Assembly: GCF_026151205.1 (NCBI RefSeq)
Contig: NC_087074.1
Coordinates: forward strand, 17,892,712-17,956,711
DNA from: Bolinopsis microptera
Lineage: Eukaryota; Ctenophora; Tentaculata; Lobata; Bolinopsidae
Direction of reading: 5' to 3'
Length of the DNA stretch: 64,000 nt
The translations under genes were made by a program, and so were the position numbers. Below, piece by piece: positions 12,968-23,884 of this stretch. The first letter of the stretch is position 1. Each line of letters starts with the position of its first letter. A model generated the notes under the pieces. The model saw nothing but the letters and a program-made list of their open reading frames with translations. It was not told where the DNA came from and did no database searches.

Positions 12968-13495
12968 GGCTATACAATACCAAATAAATATCTGACAAAG
13001 TAAGTTAACATTTACAAGGTTGTAAATCAGGGTGATTGTTGGTTACTGGGTACGGTGTAGCCTCATGTGATCACATTATAATATAGATAGATAAATAGCC
13101 ACCGGCCATTATAATACGGCCAAACAATTCCGAGATGTTCTAAAATTATTTAATTATAATGAGTTGAATCAGTAATTCTGGAATCTTAAATATAAACATT
13201 ATAACTGCATTAAAATCATTATTCACAATGACTTTCAAAATCTCAACAACTGATTAAATGAATACCAGAAGTTGTAACTAACCCCAACATTTCAGTCTAA
13301 AATATCAGGCCATTTCTGTACAAAAGATGATCAATAACAAAACATTTTATTAGTGATCGGTTACTTGGTCACTACTTGGTCACTAATTGCCCGCTCTGAC
13401 AGTAACCCTCCGATAGTGGCCATTCCGAATAACGTCAAAATAGATCCTCATGATATGGCTATTCAACAACTTCCAGCCTCTCAGTTCAATTTGCA

Positions 13496-15347
13496 TCAGT
13501 GAAAGAGAGCGGGTACCCAGTAGCTACTATCCACCTCATCTATCCATATCATACCCTGATCCATTAGACTATCAATTGTTTGGTTTATTCTTAGCTCAGG
13601 CCAGCCCATTTTCTCTAAACTCGATATCGTCAAACTCCCGCCACTCTGGCTCGCTACCTGTAATCATTATTGTAGGTTTTAATAGAACCGTTAGTGCGTT
13701 AATTGACAGTAACAAGTTCTTGGAGTCATGACGCCATCAAAAACTATAAGTATCGTAATTACGATCAAATGAGGGCGATGTGAGATGTCAACCTTTAAAT
13801 GACCTCGCCTTCAGGAGATTACCACACCATACTTACATCTAAAGCAGTAGTATGATCCATGGTCAGTTCACCAGGAACCGACTGTACAAGGCTCTGTTTT
13901 CCAGCTTTCACTATCTTAAAGCCATCACCTAAAGACAGCGATATGTGAATCTGTGTTTTAAAAAGGAAGCTTATATACCTTTGACGTTGCTAATATTGAG
14001 GATTCATCCGATCCTAGCCTAACAGGTTTAGCAAACCAAATCATTAGCTGATATTACCACTGACCAGCAGTCACATGACCAGTGAGCAGCGGTAACATGA
14101 CCACTGACCAGCGGTCACTTCAAGGCACAGACTGCTCATTATAGAGCCTACTTAATAAGTATGCTTATAGTACTTAAATACATTTGTTAAAAACCTTTGA
14201 ATGATTATTTACAATACTATATACCCTAGAGCATATTTAAATTATAGGTACCTAGGACAGCAAGCTTGCCGATAGCTCTGGAAACGTCATCAGGTTGAAC
14301 GTCTTTACGTGTTTTGCCGCTACTTTTACCCAATCTAGCAACTAGATCCTCCATAGTGATGATACCTCCGTTAATCGGTCTAGTAGCTAGACACACCTGA
14401 CAATTACAAGGGTGGTTATCAGAGAGAACAATCACTTACAGAGAGATAAACAACCCTTCTAATTAGAAATATATGCTCTGAGCACGTACTGAGCACGTAC
14501 ATGTTTGGTACCGAAAATTAAATTATTTAAATATTATTCCTCACCTCAACGATTTGAACTCCAAGTTCATAGTAAAAATCGCCAACTCCAAGTAATTGGG
14601 CCCAGAAACCTTTGGATGAAGCAAGAGGATCGACACCTATCTTTGAGCACATGACTTGAAAACGGGCCCTGAATCAAACTTTGAGTGAACCCCAATTTCA
14701 TGATTAATGATAAGCAGAAAAAAATAGACTTGTAAAATTTATTCTACAATTAGTGTATTCCCGGCCCAAGGCGTTGTTTGATTTTTGAGGCTTCTCCTAA
14801 ATTAAATTGTATTATATACTGTTAAGTCATTAAGGGTTAATTGTATATACAATAATACAATGTATTATTGTGTATAATAAAATTTGCAATAAATTAAAAT
14901 TAACGGCTTCATTAAAATTTACCTAAACTCAGGATTTTTCTTTATCTCATTTTTATATTTCATTGCAAATTCCTCAAGGGACTTCTTAAATACATCCATC
15001 TGCTGCGAAACCTGCTGCACTTGTAGTTCAGCAATTTCATTGCCTTTCTGAAATATTTAAAATGTAAAATTTGTGTACAAATTTACTTAATATTTAAACA
15101 AAGTGAATTCAGAACCTTAACTAACAAGATCATCGAATACAAATGACAAATCTCTGTACAGGTGTAACCAAAAACCAAAACTGCTGGAATAATTGATATT
15201 CTTAACATAATGATATCATGAATCCGATATTACAATATTATCTTCAACTCAACTCTTTTTTAAAGTTTAAAGAGAAAATACCTGTGTTAGTTTCTCTTGT
15301 GCAAGTCTTTGCTTTCTGATAGCACCTATTCCCACGTTCCGTCTCAT
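13496..15347 (-). CDS. SNF8: ESCRT-II subunit SNF8 / VPS22 / EAP30
   Basis: Subunit of ESCRT-II, which sorts ubiquitinated membrane cargo into multivesicular endosomes. Six exons on the minus strand: 15347-15282, 15047-14923, 14668-14545, 14396-14252, 13928-13837 and 13657-13496. They total 714 nt, or 237 residues (human about 258), with all phases consistent. The N-terminus [20 protein letters not shown] matches the family start. It is followed by a coiled segment ([20 protein letters not shown]) and by [20 protein letters not shown], then [20 protein letters not shown], both near-diagnostic of SNF8. Two winged-helix regions follow, including [10 protein letters not shown] and a C-terminal SSYWVPALF just before the stop. 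It lies 528 bp upstream of TMX2 on the same strand. Confidence 0.94.
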
Positions 15348-16215
15348 CCTTGTGTCAATTTCAGATTTCCATTTTAACTGATTATATTACCTTAATAAGA
15401 GGAATTATTATAAAATAATAATTTGGTACACCACAGTCAGGAGGTGATTCCCGGTATAATTGTGTTTTGGCTAGGGCTAAGTATAGCTTGAAGGGGGCAG
15501 GGGGGTATTCATGAAAATTTCCTCGAAATCGACATTTTACTCGTTTTTCTATTAGAAAAGAAACTTATGCTTTAAAAAATACCTGGAATACTGATTACTG
15601 ATGTAATACTGATAGTAAGAAACCAAATAATTAAAGATCTTAATTATGACTAAAACAGATTATCGATATAAAGTTTTTCCAAGTTCGTGAAGGTGCCATA
15701 TTAAAATGTAGGTTTTTTCCCGATTTAGGGGGAGGGATATACTTTAATATACAGGGTGCCCAAAAGTAACTACCCACACGCAACCCTTTAATAACTCACG
15801 TAATTCGTGTCAGAATTTCACACAAAGATTTCAGAGAATATAGATATGGGTCAAACTTAGAATTTCACCCAACAAACCAGTACTTGATTCTTGACAATAC
15901 AACCCTGGTATCCTCTACTGATTACAAGCACTCAAAATCCAAAACGTGAAATTCAGCGGTAGTTATTAGAAATCAAAATTGCGTGGATTTCAAGCTGCTT
16001 CAATTATTACAAAAATTAAATCTGTTTAGCGCCGGATGGAGGAAATCCTTGACGTATTTGACGTATTTCTCTCAGAAATGAAATACACTGTATTTTGAAG
16101 CCGTTTTTTGATGTATTTAACAGCCATGCATGTATGAAATTGTTTCTAAGATAATATGAAAGTTGTTGACTTGATACGGGGAAAAAACTTAAATTCAAGA
16201 CTCTCGTTATTGAAT
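15348..16215. mobile_element. Intergenic sequence with a mariner-type end fragment
   Basis: Between SNF8 and the SINE I see no gene. At 15750 a TA is followed by CAGGGTGCCCAAAAGTAACT, which resembles one end of the TA-flanked element at 62877-63646 and of many Tc1/mariner-like elements. Further in, near 15825-15875, a stretch around ATATAGATATGGGTCAAACT matches the reverse strand near 31935-31970. A matching second end was not identified, so this is scored as a fragment. Confidence 0.45.
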
Positions 16216-16545
16216 GGCTGGGTGGCCTAGTGGTTAGAGCTTCCGCCTTCTTATCTGTACAGAAGGTTCAGGGTTCGAATCCCAGTTTCACTCAGTCTAG
16301 GGAGTAGCTAAGGATTCATTGGATCTATGTGATCTCCTCGGTCGACTCAGCCGAATGATAGGAAACTTGATTGAGGGTTAAATGAGGAGGGGTGCCTGTG
16401 CCAAAAGATCAAGAATCTTAGGATACTCCTTCAGAACATCTACAATGTAGTGTACTGTAAAACAAGGGCGGTCGAACTATTCGATGACCCTCTAGAGGAA
16501 TCTACGAACTTTACAAATTAATTTAATTATTATTATTTATCGTGT
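16216..16545 (+). mobile_element. tRNA-derived SINE
   Basis: The head contains a near-perfect RNA polymerase III A box (TGGCCTAGTGG at about 16223) and B box (GGTTCGAATCC at about 16274), spaced as in a tRNA gene. The cloverleaf is not complete and the sequence runs on for about 250 bp of non-tRNA body. The 3' end is AT-rich with an ATT-type simple tail. This is the architecture of a tRNA-headed SINE rather than a functional tRNA gene. No second copy was seen in this window, so the 3' end is approximate. Confidence 0.7.
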
Positions 16546-16635
16546 TTTAAAACTTCTGATATTCGGATAAATGAATCATTTTACCTCGTAAAATAACACC
16601 ATTAACCTTATATTTTGTTAAATGCATTATATAAA

Positions 16636-18515
16636 TTATAATGAGAAACGAGAATTAAACTCAAAAGAGTGAGTCTTTAGATGATCTTTGAGATCCGATT
16701 TCTGAACTGTTTCATATGAACAATCTGGACATTTAAAAGGTTTTTCTCCCGAGTGAGTACGCATATGTACTTTGAGGTGTGATTTCTGAGCTGTCGCAAA
16801 CAAACAATCTGGACATTTAAATGGTTTCTCTCCAGAGTGAATATTCAGAGTATGTTCTTTTAGGTGTGATTTCCGAGCTGCTGCATACAAACAATCTGGA
16901 CATTTAAATGGCTTCTCTCCCGAGTGAGTAATCAAATGTACTTTAAGATCTGATTTCCGAACTGTTGCATATGAGCAATCTGGACATTCAAAAGGCTTCT
17001 CTCTGTGAGTACTCATATGTACTTTAAGATTTGCTTTCCGAGCTGCCGCGAACGAACAATCTGGACATTTAAATGGTTTCTCCCCGGAGTGAATCTTCAA
17101 ATGATTTTGAAAAGCTGATTTCTGAACTGCTGCATAAGAACAATCTGGACATTTAAATGGTTTCTCTCCAGAGTGAGTCTTTAGCTGATCTTTAAAGTGT
17201 GATTTCCGAGCTGTTGCATACGAACAATCTGGACATTTAAATGGCTTCTCTCCAGAGTGATTACTCATATGCACATCAAGTTGAGATTTTTGAACTGCTG
17301 CGTACGAGCAATCTGGACATTTAAATGGCTTTTCTCCTGAGTGATTCCTCATATAATGCACATCAAGATATGATTTCCGAACTGCTGCATACGAACAATC
17401 TGGACATTTAAATGGTTTATCTCCTGAGTGAATCTTCAAATGATCTTGTAGGTTTGATTTCCGAGCTGTTGCATACAAACAATCTGGACATTTAAATGGC
17501 TTCTCTCCCGAGTGATTACTCATATAATGCACATTGAGTTGTGATTTCCGAACTGCTGCATACAAACAATCTGGACATTTAAATGGTTTATCTCCGGAGT
17601 GAGTCTTCGTATGTATTTTAAGATCTGAGTTCCGAGCTGCTGCATATGAACAATCTGGACATTTAAATGGTTTCTCGCCGGAGTGAATCTTCAAATGATT
17701 TTGAAAAGTTGATTTCTGAACTGCTGCATATGAACAATCTGGACATTTAAATGGCTTCTCTCCCAAGTGATAACTCATATGCACATCAAGTTGTGATTTC
17801 CGACCTGCTGCATACAAACAATCTGGACATTTAAATGGTTTATCTCCAGAGTGAGTCTTCGTATGTACTTTAAGATCTGATTTCCGAGCTGCTGCATATA
17901 TGAACAATCTGGACATTTAAATGGCTTCTTTTCTGAGTAAGTTGTTACGTTATATCGAAGAGTAGCTCCGATATTTTCTTGAGGATTGCAAGTTTTCAGA
18001 GGAATGCAAATAATGTCCAATCTATTCCTGATTCCAGATCCTAGACTACTAATATTATCACTATCATTTTGAAATTCATCACATTTTGGTCTTTTTCGTT
18101 TGCCAGAGTTTTCTACATGATCTCTGATATGTTTAATGAAACTATCCTCCTCCAGAAACTTTTCCCCACAAACTGAGCAGAGGAAGCCACCGGACTTTCC
18201 ATTAATTTTTGTCTGCTCCGTTTTTACTTCTGATTTCAAAAAGTCACATTTATTTTTAACACAACAACCATCTTGTTCTTTAACGTGACTATTGTCATGA
18301 AAAGACCCTCCAGTAAAGTCACTGAACAATCTTTGTTCCTCATCCTGTTCTTGTACTTGTAGGTCAGGCTTATAATGACGTTCCCTGATATGTTCAATAA
18401 AATACTTCTCATAGAAAAGTTGTTCACCACATGCTGGACACAGAAAACCTCCATTTTCGCTTCTCGAATCCTCTTCTTCAGTCTTTACTTCGCTTTTAAT
18501 GTGAGGACATGACAT
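16636..18515 (-). CDS. Poly-C2H2 zinc-finger protein with a two-base frameshift
   Basis: Probable DNA-binding nuclear protein. From the ATG at 18515, the N-terminal part has two atypical C2H2 fingers (GGFLCPACGEQLFYEKYFIE and GGFLCSVCGEKFLEEDSFIK) separated by acidic linkers and IKSEVKTE-type sumoylation-like motifs. Then comes a tandem array of 15 near-identical fingers with canonical linkers (SGEKPFKCPDCSYAA). One finger has lost a zinc ligand (KDQLKTH, His to Gln). In the first finger of the array the reading frame breaks. The codons for CSY are followed by an extra AT (around 17896-17901) compared with every other finger, so the long array lies in a different frame from the start codon. 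The ATG directly follows an AG acceptor-like site (TTTTCAG), so a 5' exon or leader is likely. The break may be a real allele, a sequencing indel, or early decay. Confidence 0.85.
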
Positions 18516-18620
18516 CTGAAAAGAATTCTGGTTGAGAGTATGAATCGCTTGCTAATTTTTTTAAATTCGATTAATTATCATATATGAAAATCAAGCGTTA
18601 CATTTCAGCCATGCAAAATC

Positions 18621-18909
18621 CAGTGGCGTAACGTTGCCTGTTGGCGCCCCCCTGCCGAAAAAAGCGCCCCCCTGTTGGCGCCCCCTCCCCTTTTGGTGCC
18701 CCTCCCTAAAATTGAACAAATTAGGTGATCTTAAAGAATACGCCGGTAAAATCTCTAAAAAAATGTGTATCTAGAGCAAAACGCGCAGTTTTGCTAGTAC
18801 TTTAGTTAAGTTTTCGAAATTTTCCCACATTCAAACGACGATTTGGCGCCCCCCTAAGACGGCGCCCCCCTGCACAGCGGGGTTAGCAGGGCCTTTCGTT
18901 ACGCCACTG
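18621..18909. mobile_element. hAT-type MITE, 289 bp
   Basis: The ends are inverted repeats CAGTGGCGTAACG and CGTTACGCCACTG. The element is flanked by a perfect 8-bp target duplication, GCAAAATC, at 18613-18620 and 18910-18917. It has no ORF. The CAGTGGCG terminus and 8-bp duplication fit the hAT superfamily. The interior is rich in GGCGCCCCCC blocks. Confidence 0.88.
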
Positions 18910-18937
18910 GCAAAATCACATTGAAATTATTTTGATA

Positions 18938-19436
18938 CTAGTGTAACCCGTGCATACAGCCGGGACTTCACTATTGCAGTGGAAATGCTAAAGTATGTAA
19001 TAAACCTCCCTATTATATTTGAAAACATGCATAACATTGTCGTATGAAAGTATGAACTCTCTATACAGTCCAAACAGACCACAATGAGTGCAATCCCCCC
19101 TAATAAGCTTATAGTATTATCTAGTGGCAAACCTAATTATGATTCATGTACCAACACTACATAATATGCAGAAATGGGAGAGAGAGCGAGGACACAGGAG
19201 GGCCAAAGTGCAAAGAAACTGCTGCTAATTGCTGCTCACTGCTGCTGTCACGCGTGCGCCACTTGCAGCAGTTAGCAGCAGTTTCTTTGCACTTTGGCCA
19301 TCCTGTGAGGAGGAAGAAAAAGAGAGCCATTTTATGTCACATTAGTGATACAAAACCATCAATTAAACCACTTACAACCGACCAATTTGAAAAACCTTAT
19401 TCATAAGGCTTCGACAGAGTTTTGACGATGTGTGGA
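18938..19436 (-). mobile_element. Diverged Helitron relic
   Basis: On the minus strand the sequence ends in CTAG followed by host T (plus strand A then CTAGTGTAACCCG at 18937-18950), with a degenerate hairpin just inside. The body matches the three Helitron copies at 36381-37946, for example ATTGTCGTATGAAAGTATGA and CAGTCCAAACAGACC. A hairpin element (19193-19307) and the 3.27-kb element starting at 19437 interrupt it, so its far end is not resolved. Confidence 0.65.
19193..19307. repeat. 115-bp hairpin / mini-MITE
   Basis: An uninterrupted 28-bp inverted repeat starts at 19201 (GGCCAAAGTGCAAAGAAACT) and closes at 19299. It extends outward with one mismatch (CACAGGA / TCCTGTG). The interior is composed of CTGCTG/CAGCAG-like words. 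It could be a tiny transposon or a transcribed hairpin. It sits within a Helitron relic. Confidence 0.7.
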
Positions 19437-22400
19437 CTAGGAACCTTGCCGGATTTCAATCTCAAATCCGGCAAGCCGGATTTTGCCGGACCGGAACCGG
19501 TGGTTTCAGAGTGAAATATAAGGCAGCCGGATCTTGCCGGATTTTGCCGGATCTTGCCGGAAAATTTAAATTCATATTCTTATTTTTATACTTTTGTCAT
19601 TTAATTATCATAATATTAATTATAAAACGTGATAAAGATAAATACTAGAGCTACTGTTCGTAATAAGGTTCAGTTTTCCTCTAATTTAATACTGCCAAGG
19701 TTGCGATTATAGCCCGGGGCTAGCCCAGGGAGGTGGCCGAAAATATTTTTTCGATTTTTTCTTAGTCCGCACCTACCCCTCGATACATAATTCTGGACTC
19801 GAGGTTTCCCCCGGTAATTCGATCTCGGAAGGCAGGCCTCCCCTTAGCAACATGAGCTCGGAAGCGGGAGCTCTCGATACAGGAGGTACGTCTCAAGAAC
19901 GACTCGGACCGAAAATTTTCTAAGTCAAAAATTTTTCTAAGTTTTTCTGAAAACCACTTTTTTCCACGATTCAGGTTACCTTGTTCATTATTAGCCGAAA
20001 ATATTTTTTCGGTTTTTCGAAGTCCGCACCTACCCCTCGATACACAATTCTGGACTCGAGGTTTCCCCCGGTAATGTGATCTGATCTCGGAAGGCAGGCC
20101 TCCCCTTTTATTTGCAACACGAGCTCGGAAGCAGGAGCTCCCGATACAGGAGGTACGACTCGGATCGAAAATTTTCTAAGTCAAAATTTTTTCTAAGTTT
20201 TTCCGAAAACCAATTTTTTCCACGATTCAGGCTACCCTGTTCATTATTAGCCGAAAATATTTTTTCGGTTTTTTCGAAGTCCGCACCTACCCCTCGATAC
20301 ACAATTCTGGACGAGAGGTTTCCCCCGGTAATGTGATCTCGGAAGGCAGGCCTCCCCTTTGCAACACGAGCTCGGAAGCGGGAGCTCCCGATACAGGAGG
20401 TACGACTCGGACCGAAAATTTTCTAAGTCAAAATTTTTTCTAAGTTTTTCCGAAAACCACTTTTTTCCACAATTCAGGCTACCCTGTTCATTATTAGCCG
20501 AAAATATTTTCTCGGTTTTTCGAAGTCCGCACCTATCCCTCGATACACAATTCTGGACGAGAGGTTTCCCCCGGTAATGTGATCTCGGAAGGCAGGCCTC
20601 CCCTTTGCAACACGAGCTAGGAAGCGGGAGCTCCCGATACAGGAGGTACGTCTCGAGAACGACTCGGACCGAAATTTTCTAAGTCAAAATCTTTTCTAAG
20701 TTTTTCTGAAAACCACTTTTTTCCACGATTCGGCTACCTTGTTCATTATTAGCCGAAAATATTTTTTCGGTTTTTCGAAGTCCGCACCTATCCCTCGATA
20801 CACAATTCTGGACTCGAGGTTTTCCCCGGTAATGTGATCTCGGAAGGCAGGCCTCCCCTTTGCAACACGAGCTCGGAAGCGGGAGCTCCCGATACAGGAG
20901 GTACGACTCGGACCGAAAATTTTCTAAGTCAAAATTTTTTCTAAGTTTTTCCGAAAACCACTTTTTTCCACGATTCAGGCTACCCTGTTCATTATTAGCC
21001 GAAAATATTTTTTCGGTTTTTCGAAGTCCGCACCTATCCCTCGATACACAATTCTGGACGAGAGGTTTCCCCCGGTAATGTGATCTCGGAAGGCAGGCCT
21101 CCCCTTTGCAACACGAGCTAGGAAGCGGGAGCTCCCGATACAGGAGGTACGTCTCGAGAACGACTCGGACCGAAATTTTCTAAGTCAAAATCTTTTCTAA
21201 GTTTTTCTGAAAACCACTTTTTTCCACGATTCGGCTACCTTGTTCATTATTAGCCGAAAATATTTTTTCGGTTTTTCGAAGTCCGCACCTATCCCTCGAT
21301 ACACAATTCTGGACTCGAGGTTTTCCCCGGTAATGTGATCTCGGAAGGCAGGCCTCCCCTTTGCAACACGAGCTCGGAAGCGGGAGCTCCCGATACAGGA
21401 GGTACGACTCGGACCGAAAATTTTCTAAGTCAAAATTTTTTCTAAGTTTTTCCGAAAACCACTTTTTTCCACGATTCAGGCTACCCTGTTCATTATTAGC
21501 CGAAAATATTTTTTCGGTTTTTTCGAAGTCCGCACCTACCCCTCGATACACAATTCTGGACGAGAGGTTTCCCCCGGTAATGTGATCTGATCTCGGAAGG
21601 CAGGCCTCCCCTTTTATTTGCAACACGAGCTCGGAAGCGGGAGTTCCCGATACAGGAGGTACGACTCGGATCGAAAATTTTCTAAGTCAAAATTTTTTCT
21701 AAGTTTTTCCGAAAACCAATTTTTTCCACGATTCAGGCTACCCTGTTCATTATTAGCCGAAAATATTTTTTCGGTTTTTTCGAAGTCCGCACCTACCCCT
21801 CGATACACAATTCTGGACGAGAGGTTTCCCCCGGTAATGTGATCTCGGAAGGCAGGCCTCCCCTTTGCAACACGAGCTCGGAAGCGGGAGCTCCCGATAC
21901 AGGAGGTACGACTCGGACCGAAAATTTTCTAAGTCAAAATTTTTTCTAAGTTTTTCCGAAAACCACTTTTTTCCACGATTCAGGCTACCCTGTTCATTAT
22001 TAGCCGAAAATATTTTTTCGGTTTTTCGAAGTCCGCACCTATCCCTCGATACACAATTCTGGACGAGAGGTTTCCCCCGGTAATGTGATCTCGGAAGGCA
22101 GGCCTCCCCTTTGCAACACGAGCTAGGAAGCGGGAGCTCCCGATACAGGAGGTACGTCTCGAGAACGACTCGGACCGAAATTTTCTAAGTCAAAATCTTT
22201 TCTAAGTTTTTCTGAAAACCAATTTTTTCCACGATTCGGCTACCTTGTTCATTATTAGCCGAAAATATTTTTTCGGTTTTTCGAAGTCCGCACCTATCCC
22301 TCGATACACAATTCTGGACTCGAGGTTTTCCCCGGTAATGTGATCTCGGAAGGCAGGCCTCCCCTTTGCAACACGAGCTCGGTTTTTTCGAAGTCCGATA

Positions 22401-22707
22401 CACAATTCTGGACTCGAGGTTTCCCCCGGTTATGTGATCTCGGAAGGCAGGCCTCCCCTTTGCAACACGAGCTCGGAAGCGGGAGCTCCCGATACAGGAG
22501 GTACGAGTACGACTCGGACCCGCGAAAATTTTCTAAGTCAAAATTTTTTCGAAAATTACTTTTTTTGATTTTTTTTTCGGTAAAAAAAACTGAAATCCGG
22601 CAAAAATCCGGCAAATTTTTTCCAGCCGGAGCCGGAGCCGGAGCCGGATTTTGAAGCCGGATATCCGGCCGGATCCGGATTCAGCCGGATTTCCGGTCAG
22701 TTCCTAG
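19437..22707. mobile_element. 3.27-kb element with inverted ends, 6-bp duplication and internal satellite
   Basis: The outer ends are inverted: CTAGGAAC at 19437 and GTTCCTAG ending at 22707. A matching TGTGGA lies on both sides (19431-19436 and 22708-22713), consistent with a 6-bp target duplication. Next to both ends are dense CCGGAT/ATCCGG words. The interior is almost entirely a tandem array (separate entry). I see no transposase. Short ORFs on both strands are by-products of the repeated unit. Confidence 0.7.
19730..22570. repeat. Satellite array with 1506-bp higher-order repeat
   Basis: About 12 units of roughly 250 bp, marked by the word GGCAGGCCTCCCC. Anchor spacing from 20093 is 252, 246, 255, 246, 255 and 252 bp, and the whole pattern then recurs: 20093/21599, 20345/21851, 20591/22097 and 20846/22352 are each exactly 1506 bp apart. 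Diagnostic variants travel with the period, for example the CTGATCTCGG insertion plus CTTTTATTTG at 20080-20112 and again at 21586-21618. The last unit is disrupted by a deletion near 22380. Confidence 0.9.
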
Positions 22708-22713
22708 TGTGGA

Positions 22714-23884
22714 CGGACGCGGATGACGACGAAAACTAGAAAATTAAACTTAAATATATTGCAGATTAATTGGGGATCGGGTTTTGGTTCCCTGATAAAT
22801 GTTTACTCGAAAAATAATTGAATTACAGAGAATATCTATGATAAATGTTAAACCAGTAAGACATACCAAAATATCCAAAAATCAAACGATGTATCTTGGC
22901 AGAGAACACAAAACATAAACAACTGGTAGTGTGCCCTGAGAGAATAGCCCTAGATAAACCTGGCCTGAGTGAGACCTTCGAGATTGCTATTCCATATTCA
23001 GCGATGTGTGTTCCACAAACTGGGTTACAATCACAAATCACGGTTGCAGTTTTAAGACTCACAAAAAAAGGTTCTCGTTGAAACTAAAAATTTCGTCGTT
23101 CTAATAGCATAAATCATCAAATATACGCATCAGTCTTAAATGCGATCAAAATAAAGTACGATAGATAACCAATGCACTGAATGGTACACCTTCGTGACTG
23201 TCTAGGTGACAGCTATATTGGTGACAGTAAATGTCTTATCTACACTTAAAATCCTGCCATCCCTAACATTGTGATACTTTGTTGGCTGAGCAGTGATAAT
23301 TTCCTTTAGTTTGAGAACAAATTTCTGATGAGCTGCTCTTTCCTTCCTGTTTCTGTCAGGTGTGGTACATGGCACATTTTATTATGTTTACAAATGTATC
23401 CCTAACTTAGAAAATTCAAACAATATACACATAATATAGCATTGACCCTATATAAAAATTCAATATGAAATTCAATAAAAAATCTTAGTAAATTTTATAA
23501 AAACCCTTTAAGTAGTAAAAGTAGCTAATTCAATTTGTTGGCTCTAAATTTATATCTAGTTCTGATATTTTAACAGCGCTACCACTTTTTATCCCTCTTT
23601 CTCCTCTAAGAGCTATAATTGTTGTTCTCAATAAGTCAAATCTTATCCTTTTCCTGATAAATGTCAGTGCCTCAATGTATCTTTGTCCTAATTTTCTAAA
23701 GTGAAACATATTTTAGTGAAACAAATTTAAAATTTTATCTTTTATTTTACAATCATAATATAATAATATTTATAAGCCTCCGTTTTGAAGGTTTTAAATT
23801 TTGATATATTCACATTTCTATTTAAAATTAAATTCTATGCATAAGTCATAAACATTCTATCAGCTAACTTTTTGAAAAAAGTAT
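22714..23884. other. No gene recognised
   Basis: AT-rich sequence between the satellite element and the reverse transcriptase ORF. Short ORFs at 22823-23081 on both strands resemble no family known to me. The right part may include untranslated or decayed 5' sequence of the following retrotransposon. Confidence 0.4.

Noticed and set aside
16216-16290. Functional tRNA gene
   Set aside because: Boxes A and B are present, but the acceptor and anticodon stems do not pair properly and the unit continues into a SINE body.
19730-22570. Many conserved 60-150-residue ORFs on both strands
   Set aside because: They recur only because the 250-bp satellite unit repeats. Both strands are open and frames change with unit length.
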